A stretch of DNA of 64,000 nucleotides, taken from contig NC_135219.1 in NCBI RefSeq assembly GCF_052324685.1, forward strand, positions 25,051,032 to 25,115,031, given 5' to 3'. Within the stretch, counting starts at the first letter, position 1, and each line of letters begins with the position of its first letter. Below, one piece after another: positions 46,746-58,347 of the stretch. The notes below the pieces were generated by a model. The model had not been told where the DNA came from. It was given only the letters and a program-made list of their open reading frames with translations, and ran no database searches. This DNA is from Brachyhypopomus gauderio (Eukaryota; Chordata; Actinopteri; Gymnotiformes; Hypopomidae). Made by a program: the position numbers and the translations under genes.

Positions 46746-48592
46746 CGGTTATCTTGCCCATGAAGAGGATGCTCTTGGTACTGTCCTCCACAATGAAGAC
46801 TAGGAAGGGTCTGTTGACATACACCCTGAATGGCATTGAGAAGAGCATAATTTCAACTGTGGTCACAGCTGCTGCTTCAGTGCCCTGCTCATCAACACTG
46901 AGGACTGCTTGGTGGAGAACCTGTGGAGGTAAATTGATCAATCTTTATCTGATCTCTGCTTTCATGGCTACTCAGGATTAAACAGATTAAAATAAATCAT
47001 ATTATCTTGCAGATGCTGTAATGTTTTCTTGCATGCTGTTTACTAAATATTTATGCCTGTAATCAGAATATTTAGCATTTTAATTTGTACCATATTAGTA
47101 ATAGTTTTAGAATGTTAAATGCACCAGAACAATTGTTTTTAATCTATTTTTAAACCATTGGCTTCCATGTATTCCATACAATTGTAATGATATTACAGCA
47201 TATTTTTTATTGAATTGCTACTTCAGATACCTTGGACACCGCCACGTTGGACGCCTCACTGATTCCTGAAAAGTTAGCATTTTGTGAGAATGCATCAACT
47301 ATTCCCATTTCCTTCAGAGTGTCTCCAAGTGATGAGGAAGCAGAGATGGAGAACTTGGGCATATACAGGTCTGCATTCATAGATCTGGAGAAAAGATATC
47401 TCTGAGTTTAAAAAGCACTCATGTTGAAATGCATTAAGTCAAGAGTTTTTAGAACATTTGCAAGAGATAAAAGGTTTGTGATGTGATAGTCAAATGTTAA
47501 TATTTGTAAGTGAACGTTTGTTTCATATGGAAGGAAACAGATATATGACCTTCTAAGGAGTTTGTCATGCCAGAACTTGAAGTGGTCCTTGGACATTTGG
47601 TTTTCCACCTCCTCCATTTTACCTTCATCAGGTAAGATGATAATCATAGATGCATTTCCTTTATATTGCATTTTGATGATAGAGGTGTAGTTAGTCCGGT
47701 CATAGTAGTAATTATATTTGCCATTTCTAGACATCATGTCCACAGTCACCTTGGTGTTTTCATCCACGTGGAAGTCAGCTTTGTGTGTGCGCTCCACTTT
47801 AAAAGGATCTTGCCATTTACCTTAAAGGATGGAATTCAAAGATTGTTAATGACATTTAGGTGAAATATCTGTAAAATCTTTTAATCACTGGTAAATTTCT
47901 TAAGTGCCTACTATACCTTTAAAATATATATAGTTGATAAGCATCATCAGAGTGTCTTGGTCTAGATCCTTGACCATGTCAGTGATCATATCCTTGGTCT
48001 TTTTGGCAATAAATTTGTTGACCTCTTGCACGGCCACGTCTGGTTTGCTAAAGTCCACACTAAAGGCTTCTCCATGGTAGAAGTGCTGAGCATCCTTCAG
48101 AAACTTCTCTACAGGCTTAAACCCTTCTCGCACTGCAACGGCACTTCCTGCCTCCAGCAGCATGGAGTCCTGGCTATGGGTCAGCATGTGGAGTAGGTGC
48201 TCATAGCCTTCATTGACCTGATCGGGTGTGAGGGTACTGTAGCCCAGGGTGCTGAACATTTGTGAGTGGGTCTCACCCTTGGCTCCCAGGGCCAGCATGG
48301 ACAGAGCCATGGAGATGCTGAGTGGGGAGAAAAAGATATTCTTGCCTTTTGCATCAGGCTGGCTGACCAGCTTTTTATAGAGGGAGAAAGCAAAGTCAGC
48401 ACTGTGAGGTGAGAGTCTGTGGCAGGAATCCTCTCCTCCATCGTGGTGAGGGTGGGGTTCATCTTTGCCATGGTGAAGATGTTTATGGTGATCTGCTGAA
48501 TGATCTCCATGATCATGCCCCTCATGTTGGTCACCCCAGGCCACTGTCAGCAGCAGGGCAACTGTCAAACACCACTGGACCTTTCCCCACAT
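46732..48592 (-). CDS. serpina1: Alpha-1-antitrypsin-like serpin, copy B (altered reactive loop)
   Basis: Coding exons 48592-47917, 47820-47550, 47384-47231 and 46920-46732, all GT-AG and in phase; 1290 bases, 429 residues. Signal peptide, histidine-rich segment and first exon are almost identical to copies A and C. Exon 2 of the coding set is quite diverged (KWQDPFKVERTHKADF, YNYYYDRTNYTSIIKMQYKG). The hinge GTEAAAVTT is intact, so inhibition is expected. The loop reads VEIMLF/SMPFRVYV. By alignment to human antitrypsin, P1 is Phe, which should favour chymotrypsin- or cathepsin G-like enzymes over elastase. The third coding exon has two extra codons at its start compared with copy A (SMNADLYMPK). 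Expressed function is inferred, not shown. Confidence 0.95.
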
Positions 48593-49062
48593 TTTATCAC
48601 CTGAAGAAGGACTGTACTGATCTAAAATTAGAACTACATGTGAGTAATTCTCAGTACAGTGTTATTTTATAAAGGAATTAAAGTAATATAAATAAGAAAC
48701 ATCTACAACACAATGTATGCAGGGATAGATATTTCTTAAAGTACTCTAAGCTTTAGGTTTCTATTTGTTATATACTTCTAAGATATAATGAATGTACTGA
48801 TCTAAATTTGTAATCACACTTGTATATTGTATGTTGTATTTTGTATATTTTATATATCTTTACACATGATAAAAATATATAAATACACAAAACATTTACA
48901 AGATACTTAATTTGATATAGATTATAGAATATAGATTTTAAAACTAAATAATTAACTGAAAAATTAAGGTTAGTGACTTTTAAAAGCAAATTTTGAAAAC
49001 AGCAGTAACCAAAATCATTTTAATCTTTACTGTTTCAAATTTGCAGATATCTTATGGTATAT
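48593..49062. other. Intron 1 of copy B (inferred)
   Basis: The 70 bases next to the coding exon are the same as in copy C and unlike copy A. The rest is AT-rich. Confidence 0.65.
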
Positions 49063-49170
49063 TTACTTACCACCAGCACCCTGTCAGTAGAAGACTGTTG
49101 GAATTGAGTTAATTTCTTTCATTTTATAGTGTCGGAGCTGTCAGCTGAGTACACTCCTTCAAACATTAAC
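49063..49170 (-). promoter_or_regulatory. serpina1: Copy B core promoter and non-coding exon 1
   Basis: On the minus strand: GTTAATGTTTGA (49170-49159, HNF1-like), TATAAAATG (49128-49120), then a short exon ending GCTGGTG/GTAAGTAA at about 49071/49070. The layout matches copies A and C. Confidence 0.75.
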
Positions 49171-51142
49171 TATCTAGCCAGCACGGCATTATGTGAAGTC
49201 ATATACAGTGTAATGCTACAACATTCTATAATATTAGACAATGGATAAAAAGATTAAATTATACTATACCAATTTAGTGTAACAACTAATATCTCACAAT
49301 TTTGCTGCCTTACATGATGATGCATCACAGATGTATGATAAAATTATATTTAAAACACTCTATGCCCCTGTTTGCTTCAGGATCAATTGTATTGATATCT
49401 GTATTGATTCTTTGTTCAAGTGTTTATTATCATCCAGCAGCCATCTCTAACATAATAATGAGTTAAAATATTAACAGTGGTAAGGGGAGATAACTAAAAA
49501 AAGTCAAATGTATATATAAGAAACACAGAAAGATATACATAAAATATACATACATGTAACAGACCAGGCAGAGGTGGATCCAACTGTGGAACAGCATTGC
49601 CTTTATTCAACAAGAAACAATTGCCTGAAGTGACTAACACAAAGCACAAACAGTAGCATGGAACACAGCAGTATTACATGGAATTTGGGGCCGGTCCAGA
49701 GGGGCCAGAGGAGCAGAGTCCGGGAGTTACAGGAGGACTAGACATGGTACAAGGTCTAGGAAGGAGGCAGAGGTCAGAGCACGGGTAGACAATCAGGCAG
49801 AGAGAATGCTTGGTATGCGGCTGTAGAAATATATTATTTGATTATGAGTAATTATAAGGGGCAGCACCCTTAAATTTCATTGAAATATGTATTTGATAAC
49901 TGGAATAGATAAAATTGATATATCAGTCTCATTAACGAAGGTGAAGCTCAGAGTCTGTGCAGTGACCCAATACCACTGGTTGCAATATATTTGACACAGT
50001 AATTGGTTTAATGAATAAATGCTAATTTTATTGATCAATAGATATCAGCAATTTAACATTATAATGCATACAACGCATAAGGTTGAATCGGAGGAAGGAC
50101 AAACCAACTGAATTTAAACTATGAAGCAGAAACCTCCACAGACCATTTAAACCAATGTTAACCAACCCAATGTTTTATATCTATTCTTAGCTAGTTATGC
50201 AATGTAAGCTACGAACTCAGGAACGGGGGGGGTGCGAGAACGCTATTATGCATGAGCACCTGCAACTGTAAACAGTTGCTCAAAAGAGGGAATATTTGTT
50301 ATGTGTATTGAACTAGGGCATTTTATTATGTGGGCAGGGCCGGCGCCAGAACATATACAGTGAGAGGGCGTCAGAAAATTTCGGGGGGCGAACGTAAGTT
50401 GTTGAGCTGGGGGGGGGGGGGGGGGGGGGGGGGGGGCTGTGTGCATGTAACGATTGTCAAGCGTTGTCAAAATAGCATGGGTTTATTTTGCACAGTTACT
50501 TCCGTTTAGTTCCTTATGTTTCTATGTTTGCTCTTCATTGTTAGTTTCCTAATCCTCTACAGTTTGTTTCTTCGTATCGCTTATGTCTCCCTGTCACTTG
50601 TGTTTTCTGTGTTTTGTGCTTCCCTTCATATCTATTACATTCTCTTTACTTTCATTAGTCTTCTGCAAAATTAGCTGCCCTATTAACTAAAACTCTCATC
50701 AGCACACCAAAGTACACACTTACGCTACCAATACAACTTAAAATATTTTCTGCACAACATACATTCATGTGGAAACAAAATTAACATGTTAAATGAGCGA
50801 AAATAAATATAATGTTGCAGAGACGAACTGGGTTGCCAACTCTCACGCATTGAGCGTGAGACACACGCATTTGACCGTCTTCACACGCTCTCACGCCACA
50901 CATCCACGCCGAAAAAAAATCTAGTTTATTTACCTCTGATCCACATCTATGATTCAATGAGTTACTAGTTCGCTCTGGTGCCACCCACTGGCAATCGATT
51001 GCGATATAATACTTACCCCCCCACCCCCACCCCGTAACAATTTACGTTCGCAGAAACTCACGAAACACAACCAGGAATAACGTTTCCACATTCAGTTACC
51101 AGCCCTGAACAAGACAAAGAACAGGGATTAAATACACTGGAT
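49171..51142. other. Intergenic sequence between copies B and C
   Basis: It contains LTR-like sequence at about 49559-49830, a poly-G tract of about 27 at 50410-50436 next to GGCCGGCGCCAGAAC (a likely transposon end), and a hAT-family fragment at about 50820-51060 that repeats sequence found near 51640-51850. No gene is seen. Confidence 0.55.
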
Positions 51143-51906
51143 CAGTGGTTCTCAAACTGTGGTACACGTACCACTGGTGGTACGCAGAGCACCCCGCGGT
51201 GGTACGCCAGATGAACTCGGAAAATAAAAGATGCTTTGAGGTTTTTTTTTTTTTTACACAACACATTTTTTTTTATTAAAACAGAATTATGACAAGTGCT
51301 GAAATTCAGAAACTAAAAGGGATTACTCGTATTATGTGCGGAGAAAATGTCGCTAAACAGTTCGACCTGGTGCATCTTTCAAACGACACGGTCACTCGCA
51401 GAATTGATGAAATGGTGGACAACGTCAGACAAACATTGACCGAGAGAATTAAAATGAGTAAATGCTTCTCACTGCAGTTAGATGAATCCCTAGATGTCGC
51501 AGATTTAGCCAACTTGCTCGTTTACGTGCGATATGAGTATGAGGGCATGTCGCACGAAGACTTTTTGTGCTGTAAACCAACCACTACCAACACGAACTAC
51601 AGGAGAACTACATTATAACATATGTGTGTAATGAGCAGGGTTGCCAAATGCGTGAAACACACGCATTTGACCGTCTTCACACGCCACACATCCGATTTCT
51701 CACGTCGACAAAAAAAAAATCTAGTTTATTTACCTCTGATCCACATCTATGATTCAATGAGTTACTAGTTCGCTCTGGCGCCAACCATCGTGATATAGCC
51801 TAATACTTAATTCGTGTCTATTTTACATCCTCCCGGTAACAATTTACATTCGCCCCCCCGCCCCCCCCGTCAACAACTTAAACTTGCCAAACAGCTTTTT
51901 CTTTTT

Positions 51907-51937
<31 letters not shown>

Positions 51938-52016
51938 GGGGGGGTAGTAGGTGGTACGTGGAGGTTTTTCGTTTGACAGTTGGTGGTACTTTGTCTAAAA
52001 AGTTTGAGAACCACTG
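51143..52016 (+). mobile_element. hAT transposon, TSD CACTGGAT
   Basis: The ends are CAGTGGTTCTCAAACTGTGG and the inverted AAAGTTTGAGAACCACTG, with exact duplication CACTGGAT at 51135-51142 and 52017-52024. It is the same family as 18506-19447 in the opposite orientation, and likewise has a poly-G tract (about 51917-51944). Confidence 0.93.
51289..51618 (+). pseudogene. hAT transposase remnant
   Basis: An open frame of 109 codons: IMCGENVAKQFDLVHLSNDT then CFSLQLDESLDVADLANLLV. It is the sister of the fragment at 18763. The part between EIQKLK and GITRIMCGEN is deleted relative to that copy, and the C-terminal half is missing. Confidence 0.78.
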
Positions 52017-52024
52017 CACTGGAT

Positions 52025-53636
52025 TAACAAGGGAAACAGTTGCTTTAGCAACCATTACAGTAGCATTCCAAAGGTGGTAAAGAGACCATTGCAATAGCTC
52101 AGCCTGAATGAAACATAGGTATGCATAAGTTTGTCTAGTCATGTCTACACATTTGATTTCTAATTTTTGCTATGGTGGAAGGCTTATTTTTTTATTGCTG
52201 TAAGATGGCTGATAAATCACAGATCACAGAGTCCATTATTATCCCAAGATTTTCCACTTGGTCTTTGCAATTAGTAGATGGGACTGAGCTGCAGGAATAG
52301 TTGCCTGAAGAAATGTCATTTTCAGTTATAGGAGGCTCTAGTGAACCTCCAGGCATATACATATGGAGCAGTCTATGGTAGCTCTCCCTCATGTGAGTAC
52401 CCATGTGAATTAGCTACATGTGACTAAGCCTTGTAGTGTTTCCAAGGGCCACTGTACTTCAAATACCTCTATCTGACCATTTCAACTGACACAATTCCAG
52501 TGAGAAGGCGCTCAGCTCTTAGTTGTGCTCTTTCTGCTAACTTCTACTGCTCCTTGGTCACAGGAACGCTACTAGCATCCTCCAGTCGTACCAGTGTTCT
52601 GCTATCGCTTCTTTTTGCTGGACTATTACTGTCACTAGAAGTGAAAATAAAATTCTACTTTTAACATAAGTGTTGCTTCCCAGTGGAAGACCACTCAGTG
52701 AGACAGGAAATTATTTCTGAATACGATTTTATTTCTGAATATGATTTTAACAACTGGTTAAAATGAGAGTAAATGGCTCTGTGGTAACCCCTTATGTAAA
52801 TGAATGTTAATGTGGTGAGTGTGGATGCAGGGTGAAAAACCTTTTAATCTGCCATGATGCAACACATTATGTAACTCCCGCTGACCTTCAATTAACCTTT
52901 GGGGAATTAACAGTTTTTGATCTTATCACCTTCGGAAAATAGGGAATCTCTGCTTACATAAGTGAAATTGGAGAATGTGAGATTTCTGTGATTTACTGTG
53001 AGAATGTGTTCTACATTCTTAGTTTTATGTCCTAATCTCAGGTTGTTAATGTTACCGGATGATATTAATTTTGGACAAAACAACAACAATAATAATACAT
53101 TAGATTTATATAGCACCTTTTACAGAAGAGCTTAAGGACACTTAAGAGTATATAAATATTAAAAATGTTATTTTTACAAGATGCTTAATGTCATGCGCCA
53201 GGTGTGTGTTTGTTTGTTTACCCAGGTTTGAAGAATATTCCAGTTCCACAGAACTTCACTAGCCCATGTGTTAGATGAAACATTAAGATGTATGGCAAAC
53301 AGGGCTAATGTCATAACTTACACCATTGCTATTATAGAATGTTACAATTGGCATACCATAACAAATTAAGGGACATTCATTTCAATTCATAAATATTTCT
53401 TACTACTTACGTGTAATCAAAATTATTTGTTTATTAATACTTCCATTAATGCATGTACTGAATACAGCTATATTTTCCTCAGTGAAGACATTCTGTAAAC
53501 CCTCTTGCTGGCAAAACATTGAACTTTTGGTTCTGTTTATAGGATTAAAATGACAGTTTGCTGTTAAGTGAAATGAGTGTAGTTCATTAGCACACAGATT
53601 GACTGCTACACTGTGAGGGAGACATTTTCCACTATT
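52025..53636. other. Intergenic sequence 3' of copy C
   Basis: No gene is recognised. A short repeat tail at about 53083-53160 (ATTAGATTTATATAGCACCT) resembles fish SINE/LINE 3' sequence. Confidence 0.5.
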
Positions 53637-53683
53637 CAGTGGGGTCGGTTATCTTGACTGTGAGGTAGACATCTAGCACTATG
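53637..53683 (-). repeat. Duplicated C-terminal/stop segment in copy C 3' UTR
   Basis: The second unit reads GTCAAGATAACCGACCCCAC, even closer to the coding version than in copy A. Confidence 0.75.
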
Positions 53684-55788
53684 CAGTGGGGTCGGTTATC
53701 TTGCCCATGAAGAGGATGCTCTTGGTACTGTCCTCCACAATGAAGACTAGGAAGGGTCGGTTGAGATTCATGATGTCTGGCAAGGACATTGGCATGATCT
53801 CTAGAGTGGTCACAGCTGCTGCTTCAGTGCCCTTCTCATCAACCTTGAGGACTGCCTGATGGAGAACCTGTGGAGAGGTCACACATATGAATGAGTTGAG
53901 CTTACCACACTCTAAAGGGTTATCTTCATGATTATAATACCTGACAAAACTTATTGATCTTTTTCAAGTTTCTGAATTCATATCTAATCTAATCTTTTTA
54001 TCAACCTTCATTTTATATTACCAGACTAAAATAAATATATGTATATCATATATATAACAGTAATTATTAATAATTAGTAGTTAAAGCTTTACAATGCTAT
54101 ATATGTAAAAAAAAAAAAAAAGAAAAGTAAGGCAATGGTTTAAATTGTGCACAAAGATTAGGGAAAATTTGTTTATGCAAATATGGCACCGATCCAAATG
54201 TTGCATCTGTCTACATTTTCACTACATATGGACAGTGTCTTAACAAATTATCAGTATCATATCTCTGTAAATGAAGGTAAAAGACTAATGCCTATCTTGA
54301 AATTGCACTCATTATTACTGTCTTCAAAAGGTGCTACCGTGACATTACAAAACATCTCCTGAGAATGAGTTTAGTTTCTTCTCATACCTTGGAAACTGCC
54401 ACTTTGCTCTCACTGATTCCAGAGAAATCTGCACTATCTGAAAATGCATGAACTATTCCCATTTCCTTTAGAGTGTTTCCAAGGGATGATGAGGCAGAGA
54501 TGGAGAATTTGGGCATATACAGGTCTATGTTGCTGGCAAAGAGAGAACAGACATTGGACAGAATTTTAACATTGAATGGTGTAACCTCAAACTTTTAGGG
54601 CCAGTTTTACATTTTACATCAGAGTGACATTTTATGTTAGAATATACACATAAAAACACATTACCTTCTGAAGAGTTTGTCATGCCAGTACTTAAGGTGG
54701 TGCTGACATATGGTTTTTTCCACCTCCTCCATCTTTCCCTCGTCAGGTAGAATGATCATCATGGATGTGTTTCCTTTGTATGGTACCATGATGATGGAAG
54801 TGAAATTATCTCGATCCTGGTAGAAGTCATACCGACCGGTTCTTTTCATCATGTCTACAGACACCTTTGTCTTCTCATCCACACTGAAGATAGCTTTGTG
54901 AGTGTTTTCCACTTCAAAAGGCTTCTCCCACTTACCTGAAAGGATACAATTTAGAGTATTGTTAATGCACATATAACATTAACAATCCTCTACAGAAAAC
55001 ATAAAAATATATACATAAAAAGGTAATAAAACACTGGATAAAAGCATTAAAACACTTGTAGATTACACATACATTGTGTGGAAATACATAAATACCTCTG
55101 ACTATGTATTACCTCTGAAATATATATAGTTGATAAGCATCATCAGAGTGTCTTGGTCTAGATCCTTGACCATGTCAGTGATCATATCCTTGGTCTTTTT
55201 GGCAATAAATTTGTTGACCTCTTGCACGGCCACGTCTGGTTTGCTAAAGTCCACACTAAAGGCTTCTCCATGGTAGAAGTGCTGAGCATCCTTCAGAAAC
55301 TTCTCTACAGGCTTAAACCCTTCTCGCACTGCAACGGCACTTCCTGCCTCCAGCAGCATAGAGTCCTGGCTATGGGTCAGCATGTGGAGTAGGTGCTCAT
55401 AGCCTTCATTGACCTGATCGGGTGTGAGGGTACTGTAGCCCAGGGTGCTGAACATTTGTGAGTGGGTCTCACCCTTGGCTCCCAGGGCCAGCATGGACAG
55501 AGCCATGGAGATGCTGAGTGGGGAGAAAAAGATATTCTTGCCTTCTGCATCAGGCTGGCTGACCAGCTTTTTATAGAGGGAGAAAGCAAAGTCAGCATTG
55601 TGAGGTGAGAGTCTGTGGCAGGAATCCTCTCCTCCATCGTGGTGAGGGTGGGGTTCATCTTTGCCATGGTGAAGATGTTTATGATGATCTGCTGAATGAT
55701 CTCCATGATCATGCCCCTCATGTTGGTCACCCCAGGCCACTGTCAGCAGCAGGGCAACTGTCAAACACCACTGGACCTTCCCCCACAT
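53679..55788 (-). CDS. serpina1: Alpha-1-antitrypsin-like serpin, copy C
   Basis: Coding exons 55788-55113, 54935-54665, 54532-54388 and 53867-53679, GT-AG and in phase; 1281 bases, 426 residues. Signal peptide, histidine-rich stretch and first coding exon are nearly identical to A and B (PDAEG for PDAKG is one of few changes). The second coding exon is distinctive (KWEKPFEVENTHKAIFSVDE, YDFYQDRDNFTS). The loop is GTEAAAVTT...LEIMPM/SLPDIMNLN, so P1 is Met, as in copy A and human antitrypsin. The third coding exon starts SNIDLYMPK and is three codons shorter overall than in copy B. The NFS sequon of A and B is DFS here. The frame is intact. Confidence 0.95.
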
Positions 55789-56261
55789 TTTATCACCTGA
55801 AGAAGGACTGTACTGATCTAAAATTAGAACTACATGTGAGTAATTCTCAGTACAGACACATATTATTTTGTTAAAGTTATTTTTTAACAGTGTTACTTTA
55901 TAAAGGAATTAAAGAAATATAAATTAGAAATATCTACAACACAAGATGCATGCAGGGATAGAAATTTCTTAAAGTATTTAGGAATGTACTCTAGGCTTTA
56001 GATTTCTATTTGTTATGTACTTCTAAGAGAGAATAAAAGATTTCTAATTAGTGCAAGCCAGTTAAAATTAGTGGAATCAACACAATTCATGACGTCTGAG
56101 CAAAATCTTGATGAGAACTTTTACTTTCTGAACTTGGAATGTCCATCTCTGTTCGATAATATTCAGAAAATATAAGGCTAAAAGGTGTTGTTTTTCTTTC
56201 TTCTTGGTGATTTTGAAGGGTTTATTACTCCCTTTATATTTGGGACACCAGATCAGCAGTA
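55789..56261. other. Intron 1 of copy C (inferred)
   Basis: The first 70 bases next to the coding exon match copy B. Nothing else is recognised. Confidence 0.65.
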
Positions 56262-56368
56262 CAGTACTTACCTTAAGCGTCCTGTAAGCAGGAGACTGTT
56301 GAGATTGAGTTCATTCATTTTATAGCCTGTTAAATGTCAGCTGAGTACAACCTTTTAAACATTAACCT
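56262..56368 (-). promoter_or_regulatory. serpina1: Copy C core promoter and non-coding exon 1
   Basis: On the minus strand: GGTTAATGTTTAAAAGG (56367-56351, HNF1-like), TATAAAATG (56324-56316), and an exon ending GGACGCTTAAG with donor GTAAGTACTG (56272/56271). It has the same spacing as copy B. Confidence 0.78.
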
Positions 56369-58347
56369 AGCCCACTTTGCATTATTTGAAGCTAGTCATG
56401 ATTTACTCTCACACAACAGTGATGCAATGTGTTGTAGGACTGTTGTATTACTAGATTTCATTTGAAAGGTTTTTAATATATAATACAATTACATGTTAGT
56501 TTAATTGTTTAATTGTATTTTTTTTTTTACATTTTATGTTCATTGATCATTATGTTGAAACTGGAAAATAATGGTTTAATGTCTTCATGGAATAAAATGC
56601 TCTTGGTATAACTATCCTAATAATTGGATGCTTGTGTCAGTGCTGGAAATAGTTTGAAGAGGTTACATTGTATGTTCCCAATTTGTAGGACATGTAAAAG
56701 AAAATAATTTTAAAAGTGAAAACAAAATTATCAATAAAAACACTCTTCTTGGAATTTCAAAAGAAATCTGTCTGCTTTCAATCTATCAGCCTATAGCAAA
56801 AATGTGCATTTCACATATGCATTCATTATATTACAAATACTTTTAGTTTTAAGTTTTTTGTCAAAATGTAAAACATAGATATCTAAAAATGTTTTACATT
56901 CTAAATACTGGGATTGTGACTTATATCTGGTGACCTATGACTTTTAAAGGAAAATAGTCTGTATCAGATCAGACAAGAAAAACAAACAGATACAGTGTAT
57001 GACAGTGTTGGCGTTTTTCAGTCCCTGTATCTGCATATTCTAAGAGCACTTTGTACAATCGATCAGTTACTCCTACATAGTTCAGTGAGCTGTGAATAGA
57101 TGGGTCAAGCACCAGTTACTAAAAACACTGTTACAGTGTTGTTTTGAAGTTGATCATAAAGATGAAATACATAATTTTATTTGATTTTGTATTTGCATTG
57201 AAAATAATCAGTTGTATATTAACAGTGGCATTTATCAATTGTTTCCAAAATATGTTACCCTAATTCAATGCCATGTTTATGCCAACTTTATTTATTGTTG
57301 ATCAGTAGATATTTGTAAGTAATAATAGTGTAAGCATAGTGGAAATGTAACTACCTTACATAAGCAACACCCTCTGCCCAATCACAGGCCAAACACACTG
57401 TGGACTGAATGTATTACTTCACAGAATATATTTGCTAATGGACTGTATGAGTTATTAGAATCAGTGTATTTTCTACTGGAGAATATGCACTTCTGGACTG
57501 GACTGTGCATTTCTAATAGAACTAAACGAGTTTTATTGCTACAACCAAGCTTTGACCATTTTTTATTTCTGGAACAAAGCAACACTTTTTGCAGATGATT
57601 TGCTTCAGAATTGTTTACATATACATTGATATTCCAAGTAATGAAAAAGATCTTTTCATTTTCAGTAATGGCTTGAAAAGTTCCAACTAACTCAGAGCTA
57701 ATGCGCCATCTGGTGGACAGAAACTAAGCAGGCACGCTTTAGGTGACTTACCTTCCTAGCTATGACAAGAAAGATTAATAATTAACTTTTATTACCCTAT
57801 CAAACTCTGGTAACCTTAGCAAAATTGTAGAGAGAAAATTGGTTTTAAATAAGTTTTTTTTAAGTGAATTTTGTTTATCTTTGTTCCATGTGGTTACATC
57901 AAGGCTATAAAGGACACATACCCAACTGGGACAGTCCACCACTTCTAAGAATGATGTGTACTCTCTGTTTGCCTGCTGTTTGCCAGGGTCAGCAAAATCA
58001 ATAATTTTCAACATGTGTGCAAGAAAACAACTTCAGATGGAGTTTGGACAGTTTCATGAACCCTTCATAATCTTTACATCAGGAGGCTCTTTGCTAGCAG
58101 TTTTCAGTCCTCCATGTGCAAGTAGGAAAACGTAGGTTTGAAGTTGAGCACTTTTAGGTAAAACTATATCCTCCTGTCATTTTAGGACTTCAACATGTTG
58201 CTTAATGTTGCTTTGATAGTTAAAGCAATCTGTCATCCCATCCTCTCCCAGACAATGAAGTGCTCCTAGTCCTACAAAGCCCATACAAATACATCAATGA
58301 TCTTTTGTCTTCCCTCACATCAAGTTTCTCTCTTTTTTACCTGCTAT
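56369..58347. other. Intergenic sequence upstream of copy C
   Basis: No gene, RNA or delimited element is recognised. ORFs at 57382-57585 and 57775-58014 have no domain. Confidence 0.45.

Noticed and set aside
26810-55788. One of the serpins being a pseudogene
   Set aside because: Exon lengths, phases, splice sites and stops are intact in all three. Total coding lengths 1284, 1290 and 1281 are multiples of three.
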